From Ruminococcaceae bacterium UBA7067 (GTDB lineage Bacteria > Bacillota > Clostridia > Oscillospirales > Acutalibacteraceae): a stretch of 46,675 bases of DNA. Below the pieces are notes generated by a model, which was not told where the DNA came from, made no database searches, and saw nothing but the letters and a program-made list of their open reading frames with translations. Position 1 is the stretch's first letter, and each line of letters opens with the position of its first letter. The stretch is taken from the NCBI GenBank assembly GCA_002493755.1, contig DKZT01000024.1, forward strand, positions 698 to 47,372, written 5' to 3'. Positions 24,807-32,913 of this stretch are shown here, piece by piece. The position numbers and the translations under genes are program-made.

Positions 24807-26027
24807 ATGTTCAAAAAATTACTATCAATTACACTGGCTGCACTAATGGTGCTATCACTTGCTGTTGTATTCACAGGCTGCGGTTCTGAAAATAATTCAG
24901 TTGCCGGCTCAAGCTCAAGCGGAGCTAAAGACAGCCTCAAGTTCGGTTTCATCTATCTGCACGATGAAAACTCAACATACGACAACAACTTCTTGACAGC
25001 AGCCAAGGAAGCCTGCGAGAAGATGGGCGTTGAAATGATCAACAAGACAAACATTGACGAAAGCGACGCTTGTAAAGAGGCTGCGCTCGATTTGGTTGAT
25101 CAGGGCTGCGACATCATATTTGCAGACAGCTTCGGCCACGAGGACTTTATGATTGAGGCTGCAAAGGCTAATCCTGATGTTCAGTTCCTGCACGCTACCG
25201 GTACAAAGGCTCACACAGAGAAGCTTGCTAACTTCCACAACGCTTTTGCTTCTATCTATGAGGGCCGTTACCTTGCAGGTATTGCAGCAGGTATGAAAAT
25301 CAACGAAATGATTGAGGCAGGCAAAATCACAAAGGACGAAGCTAAGATGGGTTATGTCGGCGCTCACCCGTATGCTGAGGTTAAATCAGGCTACACATCA
25401 TTCTATCTCGGAGCAAAGTCAGTTTGCCCGACTGTTACTATGGAAGTAAAATTCACAGGCTCATGGTATGACGAAACCCTCGAAAAAGAGGCTGCAAACA
25501 AGCTTATTGCCGATGGTTGTGTTCTTATCAGCCAGCACGCTGACTCAATGGGCGCTCCGACAGCTTGCGAGGCTGCCGGCGTTCCGAATGTTTCCTACAA
25601 CGGCTCAACCGTTAAGGCTTGCCCGAATACCTTTATCGTTTCTTCAAAAATCAACTGGGCACCGTACTTCGAGTATGCTATCAACTGCGTAAAGGAAGGC
25701 AAGGCTATTGACGCAGACTGGACAGGCACAGTTGCTACCGGCTCGGTTCAGCTTACAGAAGTAAACGAAAAGGCTGCTGCTAAGGGTACTCAGGAGGCTA
25801 TTGACGCTGCAAAGGCTGATTTAGAGTCAGGCAAGATCAAGGTGTTTGATACTGCTAACTTCACAGCTAAGGGCGCAACCTTAGATTCATATATGGCTGA
25901 TGTTGATTCAGATCCTGAATTCAAGGGCGACACAGAGGTTATCAAGGACGGCGTATTTGAGGAGTCAAAATACCGTTCAGCTCCATACTTTGACATTGAT
26001 ATCGACGGAATTTCTGTTATCGAATAA
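24807..26027 (+). CDS. BMP-family nucleoside-binding lipoprotein (PnrA/NupN-like)
   Basis: A 406-residue secreted lipoprotein. Residues 1-24 are a signal peptide ending FTGC with C25 as the lipid-anchored cysteine, then a Ser-rich tether. LKFGFIYLHDENSTYDNNF begins the Bmp domain; DIIFADSFGHEDFMIEAA, FASIYEGRYLAGIAAGM and GYVGAHPYAEV are conserved BMP blocks. Members bind purine nucleosides outside the membrane and deliver them to an ABC importer, whose ATPase and two permeases follow in order. GGAGG precedes the start. Gene order equals Bacillus nupNOPQ. Confidence 0.92.
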   Translation: MFKKLLSITLAALMVLSLAVVFTGCGSENNSVAGSSSSGAKDSLKFGFIYLHDENSTYDNNFLTAAKEACEKMGVEMINKTNIDESDACKEAALDLVDQGCDIIFADSFGHEDFMIEAAKANPDVQFLHATGTKAHTEKLANFHNAFASIYEGRYLAGIAAGMKINEMIEAGKITKDEAKMGYVGAHPYAEVKSGYTSFYLGAKSVCPTVTMEVKFTGSWYDETLEKEAANKLIADGCVLISQHADSMGAPTACEAAGVPNVSYNGSTVKACPNTFIVSSKINWAPYFEYAINCVKEGKAIDADWTGTVATGSVQLTEVNEKAAAKGTQEAIDAAKADLESGKIKVFDTANFTAKGATLDSYMADVDSDPEFKGDTEVIKDGVFEESKYRSAPYFDIDIDGISVIE

Positions 26028-26108
26028 GCTCGGGTATCAGGTCACTACACAAAATGATTATTCCGTGACTGTTTAATAACGGCCACGGATAGTTTTTTAG
26101 GAGGCATT

Positions 26109-27647
26109 ATGGCTGAAGCTTTGGCATTAGAATTAAAAGGTATAACCAAAACCTTTGGCAGTGTTGTTGCGAACAAGGATGTTGACCTGAAGGTGTATAA
26201 GGGAGAGATTCTTTCTATACTCGGAGAAAACGGCTCGGGCAAGACAACACTTATGAATATGGTATCCGGTATTTATTACCCTGATTCAGGCGAGATTTTA
26301 GTTGACGGCAGGAATGTCATTATCAGCTCGCCAAAGGATGCGTTCGCATATAAAATCGGAATGATACACCAGCATTTTAAGCTTGTTGATGTCTTTACCG
26401 CTACACAGAATATTGTTCTCGGCATTAAAGACGGAAAGTTCAATATTAAGGCTGCTGAAAAGAAAGTGCGGGAAATTACAGACAAGTACGGCTTTAACAT
26501 TGACCTAAACAAAAAGATTTATGAAATGTCTGTATCTGAAAAGCAGACCGTAGAGATAATTAAGGTGCTTTACAGAGGGGCAGACATACTCATTCTTGAC
26601 GAGCCTACTGCCGTGCTTACACCGCAGGAAACACAAAAGCTGTTCAACATACTGCGCAAGATGAAGCAGGACGGAAAGTCGATTATTATAATCACTCATA
26701 AGCTCCACGAGGTGCTTGAAATTTCCGACAGAGTTACCATATTGAGAAAGGGTATGTATGTCGGCACTGTCGATACAAAGGACGCAACGGAGCAGTCACT
26801 TACCGAAATGATGATGGGCGAGAAGGTCGAGCTTAACATCACAAGGGAGGAGCCGAAAGCCCCGATTGAAAGGCTTGTTGTGGATAACCTTACCGTTATA
26901 AAAGGCGACGGTACCGTAGCTCTTGATAATATTCATTTCAACGCATACGGCGGAGAGATTCTCGGCGTTGCCGGAATTTCGGGCTGCGGTCAGAAGGAGC
27001 TTCTGGAGTCTATTGCAGGACTTCAGGTTACCACAAAGAAGTCAAGTATTCTGTATAAGCCCGATGATTTAGGACCTCAGCAGCTTGTCGGAAAAACCCC
27101 GAAGGAAATCAGAAAGCTCGGCGTTGCTCTTTCCTTTGTGCCTGAGGACAGGCTCGGTATGGGTCTTGTGGGAGATATGGACATCATCGACAATATGATG
27201 CTGCGCTCCTACAAATCCAGCAGAGGTTATTTTCTTAACAGAAAGCAGCCGAGATCACTTGCAAACGAAATTATTGAAAACCTTGAGGTTGTTACTCCCG
27301 GCGCAACTACGCCTGTAAGGCGTTTATCCGGCGGTAACGTTCAGAAGGTGCTTGTCGGCAGAGAGATTTCCTCTGCGCCTAAGGTGCTGATGGTTGCCTA
27401 TCCGGTAAGAGGACTTGATATTAACTCATCATATACTATCTACAATCTCCTTTCGGAGCAAAAGAAAAACGGAGCGGCTATTATCTTTGTCGGAGAGGAT
27501 ATAGATGTACTGCTTGAGCTTTGCGACAGAATTATGGTTATGAACTCAGGCAGAATTACCGGTATTGTTGACGGCAGAACCGCAACAAAGGAAGAAATTG
27601 GTCTGCTTATGACAAAAAGCGTAGAAAGGGAGGAAAGCAATGAATAA
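26109..27647 (+). CDS. Nucleoside ABC importer, double ATPase subunit (NupO-like)
   Basis: A 512-residue protein with two ABC domains in tandem. Domain 1: Walker A GENGSGKTT (about residues 38-46), Walker B ILILDEPTA (about 160-168), with a degenerate signature (MSVSEKQTVEI). Domain 2: GISGCGQKE in place of a canonical Walker A, signature RLSGGNVQK, and a degenerate Walker B (VLMVAYPVRGLD) lacking the usual catalytic glutamate. Such asymmetry is normal for BMP-linked and sugar-type ATPases, so only one site is likely to be fully active. It energises import by the next two permeases. The next gene overlaps its end by eight bases. Confidence 0.92.
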   Translation: MAEALALELKGITKTFGSVVANKDVDLKVYKGEILSILGENGSGKTTLMNMVSGIYYPDSGEILVDGRNVIISSPKDAFAYKIGMIHQHFKLVDVFTATQNIVLGIKDGKFNIKAAEKKVREITDKYGFNIDLNKKIYEMSVSEKQTVEIIKVLYRGADILILDEPTAVLTPQETQKLFNILRKMKQDGKSIIIITHKLHEVLEISDRVTILRKGMYVGTVDTKDATEQSLTEMMMGEKVELNITREEPKAPIERLVVDNLTVIKGDGTVALDNIHFNAYGGEILGVAGISGCGQKELLESIAGLQVTTKKSSILYKPDDLGPQQLVGKTPKEIRKLGVALSFVPEDRLGMGLVGDMDIIDNMMLRSYKSSRGYFLNRKQPRSLANEIIENLEVVTPGATTPVRRLSGGNVQKVLVGREISSAPKVLMVAYPVRGLDINSSYTIYNLLSEQKKNGAAIIFVGEDIDVLLELCDRIMVMNSGRITGIVDGRTATKEEIGLLMTKSVEREESNE

Positions 27648-28743
27648 AACTAAAACTCACGAGCCTCTCTTTCATATAGCTAAGAGAGATTCGCTTCCCG
27701 TATATAAATCCTGGGCAATACGAGGTATGGCGATTCTTGCTGCACTGATTGTTGCAGGCGTTATTACAATGCTTTTAACGGGCGAAAACCCGATTCAGGT
27801 TTACGCAACAATGTTTAAGGGAGCGTTCGGAACAAGCAGACGTATCTGGAGTCTGCTTCAGAGTCTGGCTATGCTTTTGTGCGTTGCCTTAGCTGTTACT
27901 CCTGCCTTTAAGATGAGATTCTGGAATATCGGCGCAGAGGGACAGGTGCTTATCGGCGGTCTTGCAACAGCCGCTTGTATGATTACTCTTGGCAATAAAA
28001 TGCCGAATGCTCTTCTGATTCTTGTAATGATTGCCGCAAGTATGGCCGCTGCCGCTATCTGGGCACTTATTCCGGCATTCTTTAAGGCGAAATTCAATAC
28101 AAACGAAACATTGTTTACTCTTATGATGAACTATGTTGCCATTCAGCTTGTTTCATACTTTGAAAAGCTTTGGGAAAATCCAAAGGGCTCAAGCAATATC
28201 GGCATTATCAATCAATCCACCCACGCAGGCTGGCTGCCGACTATCGGCAAATTTGATTATCTGCTTAATATAATCGTGGTATTGGCTTTAGCCGTATTTA
28301 TGTATATTTACCTTAAATACAGTAAGCACGGCTATGAGCTTACTGTTGTCGGCGAAAGTGAAAACACGGCGAGATACATCGGACTGAATGTTAAGAAAGT
28401 AATTATGAGAACAATGATTTTGTCGGGTGCTATCTGCGGTATTGCAGGCTTGCTCCTTGTCGGAGGTACAAACCACACAATCACAACCACAACGGCAGGA
28501 GGCAGAGGCTTTACTGCTATTATGGTATCGTGGCTTGCGAAATTCAATCCGATTATTATGATTCTGACTGCTTTCCTGATTACTTTCCTGCAAGCCGGCG
28601 CAGGAGAAATCTCAACAGTATTCGGCTTGAACGAATCCTTCTCCGATATAATTACCGGCATTATTATTTTCTTTATTATCGGCTGTGAGTTCTTTATCAA
28701 TTACAAGCTTCATTTTCGCAGTTCACACAAGGAGGTAAAGTAA
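27640..28743 (+). CDS. Nucleoside ABC importer permease 1 (NupP-like)
   Basis: A 367-residue membrane protein of the BPD_transp_2 family with eight to ten hydrophobic segments. FWNIGAEGQVLIGGL near residue 90-104 is the signature of this permease group, and GYELTVVGESENTARYIGL in the second half is the cytoplasmic coupling loop that contacts the ATPase. The gene overlaps the ATPase gene by eight bases and is followed after one base by the second permease gene. Confidence 0.93.
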   Translation: MNKTKTHEPLFHIAKRDSLPVYKSWAIRGMAILAALIVAGVITMLLTGENPIQVYATMFKGAFGTSRRIWSLLQSLAMLLCVALAVTPAFKMRFWNIGAEGQVLIGGLATAACMITLGNKMPNALLILVMIAASMAAAAIWALIPAFFKAKFNTNETLFTLMMNYVAIQLVSYFEKLWENPKGSSNIGIINQSTHAGWLPTIGKFDYLLNIIVVLALAVFMYIYLKYSKHGYELTVVGESENTARYIGLNVKKVIMRTMILSGAICGIAGLLLVGGTNHTITTTTAGGRGFTAIMVSWLAKFNPIIMILTAFLITFLQAGAGEISTVFGLNESFSDIITGIIIFFIIGCEFFINYKLHFRSSHKEVK

Positions 28744-28744
28744 T

Positions 28745-29731
28745 ATGCTGGCAACCCTTATACAAAGAGCAGTAATGCAGGGCATTCCTCTGTTATTCGG
28801 TTCAACCGGTGAGATTCTCACGGAAAAATCGGGCAATCTTAACCTTGGTATTCCCGGCATTATGTATGTAGGAGGCATAAGCGGAGTTATCGGCGCTTTC
28901 TTTTACGAAGGCTCTCTTGCTGCTCCCGAAGATGCAAATCCCTTTCTGGCTATTTCAATCCCTTTGCTTTGCAGCATTTTAGGCTCGCTTATTATGGGCT
29001 TGATATACTGCTTCCTGACTGTTACGCTGAGAGCAAACCAGAACGTAACCGGTCTTGCGATTACAACCTTTGGCGTTGGCTTCGGCAACTTCTTCGGCGG
29101 CTCGCTTATCAAGCTTGTTGACACGGATATTCCATCAATCTCCCTGACAACAACAAGCAACTTTTTCAGGACAACCCTGCCCTTTGCAGATTCAACAGGC
29201 TGGTTCGGCAAGATATTTCTGTCCTACGGCTTTTTAGCTTATGCCGCCATTATTATTGCACTCGGCTGCTCGTTCTTTCTGAACAGAACCCGAGGCGGCT
29301 TGCACCTGAGAGCAGTAGGAGAAAATCCTGCTACTGCCGATGCCGCAGGTATCAGCGTTACGAAAACAAAGTATCTTGCAACCTGTATCGGAAGCGTGAT
29401 TGCAGGCCTGGGCGGTCTTTACTATGTAATGGATTACGCCAACGGAGTATGGTCAAACGACGGATTCGGCGACAGAGGCTGGCTTGCCATTGCTCTTGTA
29501 ATCTTTGTAATCTGGAAGCCTAAGTTCGGTATTTTAGGCTCGATTCTGTTCGGCGGACTTTATATTATATACCTGTTTATCCCGGGTCTTGCCCTGAGAA
29601 CTCAGGAGCTGTTTAAAATGCTGCCGTATGTTGTTACTATTATCGTGCTTATTATTGTAAGCGCAAGAAACAAAAAGGAAAATCAAGGTCCGCAATCTCT
29701 TGGCCTTTCATACTTCAGAGAAGAGAGGTAG
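28745..29731 (+). CDS. Nucleoside ABC importer permease 2 (NupQ-like)
   Basis: A 328-residue membrane protein of the same permease superfamily, slightly shorter, as is usual for the second subunit. GSTGEILTEKSGNLNLGIPG near residues 18-37 and GLHLRAVGENPATADAAGI near 190-208 are the matching signature and coupling loop. AGGAGG at the end of the previous gene serves as its ribosome site. The two permeases form the translocation pore for purine nucleosides. A hairpin array and a terminator follow. Confidence 0.93.
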   Translation: MLATLIQRAVMQGIPLLFGSTGEILTEKSGNLNLGIPGIMYVGGISGVIGAFFYEGSLAAPEDANPFLAISIPLLCSILGSLIMGLIYCFLTVTLRANQNVTGLAITTFGVGFGNFFGGSLIKLVDTDIPSISLTTTSNFFRTTLPFADSTGWFGKIFLSYGFLAYAAIIIALGCSFFLNRTRGGLHLRAVGENPATADAAGISVTKTKYLATCIGSVIAGLGGLYYVMDYANGVWSNDGFGDRGWLAIALVIFVIWKPKFGILGSILFGGLYIIYLFIPGLALRTQELFKMLPYVVTIIVLIIVSARNKKENQGPQSLGLSYFREER

Positions 29732-29736
29732 GACAA

Positions 29737-29920
29737 TGCGGCGTAGCCGCAATGAAATAAATCCCTGTCGGGATTTGTGAAATATCGCTTTGCGATATGA
29801 AATAGCTTCGCTATGAAATATTTGCTGATGGCAAATGTTAAGGTTGTCGCCGCTTTGCGGCTCTTTGAATTAAGAAGAACTCGTTACGGGTATTTTTTGA
29901 TTTCAAAGCCGCAAGCGGCT
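29737..29920 (+). repeat. Array of eight mini-hairpins with TGAAAT spacers
   Basis: Eight short inverted repeats follow one another: TGCGGC/GCCGCA (29737-29751), AAATCCC/GGGATTT (29759-29776), ATATCGC/GCGATAT (29782-29798), ATAGC/GCTAT (29802-29814), ATTTGC/GCAAAT (29820-29836), GCCGC/GCGGC (29849-29861), ACTCG/CGGGT (29879-29891) and AGCCGC/GCGGCT (29907-29920). Loops are two to five bases. The first five are joined by (A)TGAAAT spacers. Stem sequences differ while architecture is constant. It lies right after the last permease gene and before the terminator; purpose unknown. Confidence 0.8.
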
Positions 29921-29937
29921 AATTTAAGAGAGGATAA

Positions 29938-29975
29938 AGAAGTCCGATAAACACCGCGTTTGTCGGACTTTGTTT
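29938..29975 (+). terminator. Terminator of the nucleoside transporter operon
   Basis: AAGTCCGATAAAC pairs with GTTTGTCGGACTT around a five-base loop, followed by TTGTTT. It closes the xpt-transporter transcript after the hairpin array. Confidence 0.75.
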
Positions 29976-30035
29976 CCTTATGGAAACCGTTTACAAGCTT
30001 ATTAAATTGCTATAAAGTGCGTGTCACTTTATATA

Positions 30036-30145
30036 AACAGCAAGGATAAAAACGCAACGCACTTTATAATGTGCAGAGCCGGTTGGTAGCCCGGCCGCCC
30101 CATCTCAATGATGGGGTAAGTAACCTGCCCCTCCGGGTTGTCCGT
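30036..30145 (+). ncRNA. yjdF riboswitch (azaaromatic-sensing RNA) leader
   Basis: The leader of yjdF has blocks that match my memory of the yjdF motif: GCAACGCAC then GTGCAGAGCC, GGTAGCCCGGCC, a variable CCCCATC/GATGGGG hairpin, GGTAAGTAACCTGCCCC and TCCGGGT. GCCCGG pairs with CCGGGT across the core. In Bacillus this RNA binds planar azaaromatic compounds and turns on yjdF translation. The position directly before yjdF is decisive support. Boundaries are approximate. A promoter probably lies near 30006-30035. Confidence 0.82.
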
Positions 30146-30177
30146 TCTTTGCTCATAAAAATACAGGAGGGATATTT

Positions 30178-30594
30178 ATGGGCGAAACAACAGGCAAATT
30201 GAAGGTGCTTTTTGAAGAACCGTTCTGGGTTGGCGTCTTTGAGAAAATTGAGAACGGCAGACTGTCAGTGGCGAAGGTTACTTTTGGTGCTGAACCAAAG
30301 GACTGTGAAGTTTATGAGTTTATTTTAAAGCACTATTACGATTTGCAGTTTAGTCCGGCTGTTGAAATTGCTGTGGCGGAGAAGCATAAAAATCCAAAAA
30401 GAATGCAGAGAGAGATAAAAAAGATGATGACCGATACAGGCATCGGAACAAAATCTCAGCAGGCGTTAAAGCTGCAGCATGAACAGTTCAAGACAGAACG
30501 CAAAAAGAAAAGCCGCGAGCAAAAGCAAGCTGAAAGTCAGCGTTTGTTTGAACTGAAGCAGCAGAAAAAGAAGGATAAGCGCAGGGGCAGATAA
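30178..30594 (+). CDS. yjdF: YjdF family protein (DUF2992)
   Basis: A 138-residue basic protein. GKLKVLFEEPFWVGVFEK at the start and PKDCEVYEFILKHYYDLQFS in the middle are family hallmarks; the last 55 residues are highly basic helix (KKKSREQKQAESQRLFELKQQKKK). Length agrees with other YjdF proteins. The biochemical function is unknown; riboswitch control suggests a part in handling azaaromatic toxins. AGGAGGG precedes the start and would be exposed or hidden by the leader RNA. The 256 bases downstream hold no gene. Confidence 0.93.
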   Translation: MGETTGKLKVLFEEPFWVGVFEKIENGRLSVAKVTFGAEPKDCEVYEFILKHYYDLQFSPAVEIAVAEKHKNPKRMQREIKKMMTDTGIGTKSQQALKLQHEQFKTERKKKSREQKQAESQRLFELKQQKKKDKRRGR

Positions 30595-30850
30595 TGCCTC
30601 TGTGCTTATCAACCCAATTTCAAAAAATATGAAAAATGAAATTTAAAAATCTGATGATATACCGTTAAGGTTTGTAAAAGCTTGTATGAGATAAATCAAA
30701 GCAATAATTATAAGTGTTTCAGGATTATTAGAACGAATATGTTGAAAAAGAAAATATCCGGTGATATACTGCTAATGTGATATATCATATAAGATTGGTA
30801 AAGATGTACCTATATTCCGATAAGTTGCACAAATATAGTGAAGGGTGTAG

Positions 30851-32251
30851 ATGCGTGTGAAGCTATTTGAAATAATACCTGCGGATTTTTTCTCTGTTCT
30901 GGTATCAAGCAACAGAGAAATTTATGTTGACGCACTGATGAAGCTCTATGAAATGTTTAATGATGATATTAACATAAAGCTTAAGGATTACCTCAATGAG
31001 CTTACCGCTTTGCTTGAGGACAGGGTTTATAATGTCGAAGAGGGCGATGATATCAGTGTTGACAGTCCTGATACTTCAAGAGGCAAGGCACGCTTGATTG
31101 AAAAAAGATTTGAAAAGACAGGCTGGATAGAAAGGGAATTTCTTGACGGCTCATTTACTGAAATTGTAACCCCGAACACCTATTCCATCAGAATTATGCG
31201 TATGCTCAAGGAAATAACCGATGAAGGTACGCTTGAGTATAATTCTCTTGTATTTTCAACATATTCGGCGCTGAATCAGGCTGTGACCGAAAACCGCGAC
31301 AGAATGTATGAAGCTCTTATTATTGCCGAGAAAAACACCGAAAAGCTGGATTACGAGCTGAGGTCGCTTTATCACGGAATAAGAGGATATCTGAAAAGTA
31401 TCAGGGATAATAATGATGTTAATTTTCTTTTGAAAAATCATTTTGAAGAGTACAAGAATTTAGCTGACAGAATTTATCATCCTGTCAAGACAATGGACTC
31501 AGTTTTTCGCTATTCGGGTCCGATAAAAAGTATTCTTATGGATTTGCGGTACGATGATAAACTGCTCAACGAGATGAGCAGGAAGGCTTTAACAATTAAA
31601 AATTACGAAAGTGAAGAAGCTAAAGACGATATATTGAGAACTATCGATAAAATTATAGATTTATATAATTCTGTGGCTTTGCTTATGCAGGAAATTGATT
31701 CAAAGCATTGCAATTATACAAAGCAATCAATAGACAAGATTCGCTATGTTATGTCGGCTGACCGTTCAATTAAAGGAAAGCTTGCTGTCTTGCTCAAGGC
31801 ATATGCTTCTGCTGACGAGAAAGGTAAGGAAAGCATTGCTGAAATCTTTGAGGAAAATACGTGTATTAACCGTCAGGAATATATAGACAGCGGTTCATTC
31901 TATCATAAAAATATAAAAAGCAAAAGGTCAAATCAGCCTCCGCAGGCGGTTGAGCTTCACGATGATATTCAGGACGAGCTTATCGGTGAGGTTATCAGCA
32001 GAATACGCAACGGTTTTTCGGAAAACAGAGTAAAGGCGTATTTGGACTCTTTGTTTAAAGACGGAGCTGTGCAGATAGAAAGTCGGGACATTGAAATAAA
32101 TAATGATACGGATTATGTGCTGACCTTGCTGGCTGTTGTAAACTGTATAAACGGAAGACACGGCTATTCTATTAATCTCGGAAATGATTACATAAGAAAA
32201 AACGGATATCGTATTCCGCAGTTTGTTTTGTTTAAGGGAGGTAAAAGCTAA
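30851..32251 (+). CDS. jetA: Wadjet anti-plasmid system protein JetA
   Basis: A 466-residue, mostly helical protein. FEIIPADFFSVLVSSNREIYVDALM and RLIEKRFEKTGWIEREF resemble the JetA (DUF5716-type) family, the kleisin (MksF-like) subunit of this SMC complex. Wadjet loads on circular DNA, extrudes loops and cuts small circles. It is the first gene of an operon whose members touch or overlap (stop/start overlap with jetB at 32251). A weak GAAGGGTG site precedes the ATG. The gene order A-B-C-D makes the call firm. Subtype I is less likely because the JetA sequence does not look like DUF3375, but I cannot fix the subtype. Confidence 0.88.
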   Translation: MRVKLFEIIPADFFSVLVSSNREIYVDALMKLYEMFNDDINIKLKDYLNELTALLEDRVYNVEEGDDISVDSPDTSRGKARLIEKRFEKTGWIEREFLDGSFTEIVTPNTYSIRIMRMLKEITDEGTLEYNSLVFSTYSALNQAVTENRDRMYEALIIAEKNTEKLDYELRSLYHGIRGYLKSIRDNNDVNFLLKNHFEEYKNLADRIYHPVKTMDSVFRYSGPIKSILMDLRYDDKLLNEMSRKALTIKNYESEEAKDDILRTIDKIIDLYNSVALLMQEIDSKHCNYTKQSIDKIRYVMSADRSIKGKLAVLLKAYASADEKGKESIAEIFEENTCINRQEYIDSGSFYHKNIKSKRSNQPPQAVELHDDIQDELIGEVISRIRNGFSENRVKAYLDSLFKDGAVQIESRDIEINNDTDYVLTLLAVVNCINGRHGYSINLGNDYIRKNGYRIPQFVLFKGGKS

Positions 32252-32913
32252 TGTGGAATGAAGAATACGAAAAGCTTACTTCATACGAAAAGGGAGAATT
32301 CAGGAGAATTGCAAATTATCTTTTATCTCATACATATTTGGTAAGGTTTACATATGACGCAGTAAAGGAAATGACGCTGCCGAATGCTGATTACAGTACG
32401 CTTGTCCGTTTGTTTTCTGTGTTACAGGAATACTTTGAAGTAACAGGCTGGAAGCTTGAAAAAGATGATGGTTACGGAATTGCGTCTTTGATAAGTGAAT
32501 TTGATAACAACAGATTCAGACTTAACAGATTTACAACCTTGTTTCTGTATGTTTGCAGGCTTATTTATGAGGAGAACCGAGAGGATGAGAACAGCTATCA
32601 TATTGTAAAGACAGATACTGCTGCAGTGGTGGAAAAGATGAAAATACTCGGACTGCTTAAAGGCGGTAAGTCAACTCAGGGTGAGAGAATAGAGGCTCAG
32701 CGTACACTTGCTCATTTTAATATTATTCAAAAAATGGAGTCGACACAATGGTCAGGCGATGGTAATAATATCTTAATTTTGCCGTCTATACTTTATGTTA
32801 TCAGCAACCAAAGCATTAACTCAATGATTGAGCAAATAGAAGAAATGAAGCTGACCGAGCAGAATACGGAGGAAACCGAAGATGAAAATACTGAAGAAGC
32901 TTTTGCTGATTAA
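32251..32913 (+). CDS. jetB: Wadjet anti-plasmid system protein JetB (DUF4194)
   Basis: A 220-residue winged-helix (kite-type, MksE-like) protein. FRRIANYLLSHTYLVRF at residues 13-29 is the conserved DUF4194 start, and VEKMKILGLLKGG is a wing-like segment. The C-terminus is acidic (NTEETEDENTEEAFAD). JetB binds the JetA kleisin. The start codon overlaps the jetA stop by one base (TAATG), with AGGAGG-like GGGAGG upstream. Its last 32 bases overlap jetC. Confidence 0.9.
   Translation: MWNEEYEKLTSYEKGEFRRIANYLLSHTYLVRFTYDAVKEMTLPNADYSTLVRLFSVLQEYFEVTGWKLEKDDGYGIASLISEFDNNRFRLNRFTTLFLYVCRLIYEENREDENSYHIVKTDTAAVVEKMKILGLLKGGKSTQGERIEAQRTLAHFNIIQKMESTQWSGDGNNILILPSILYVISNQSINSMIEQIEEMKLTEQNTEETEDENTEEAFAD

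Noticed and set aside
29737..29920. CRISPR array
   Set aside because: The constant parts are only six or seven bases and the variable parts are self-complementary; there are no 28-36 base repeats and no cas genes.
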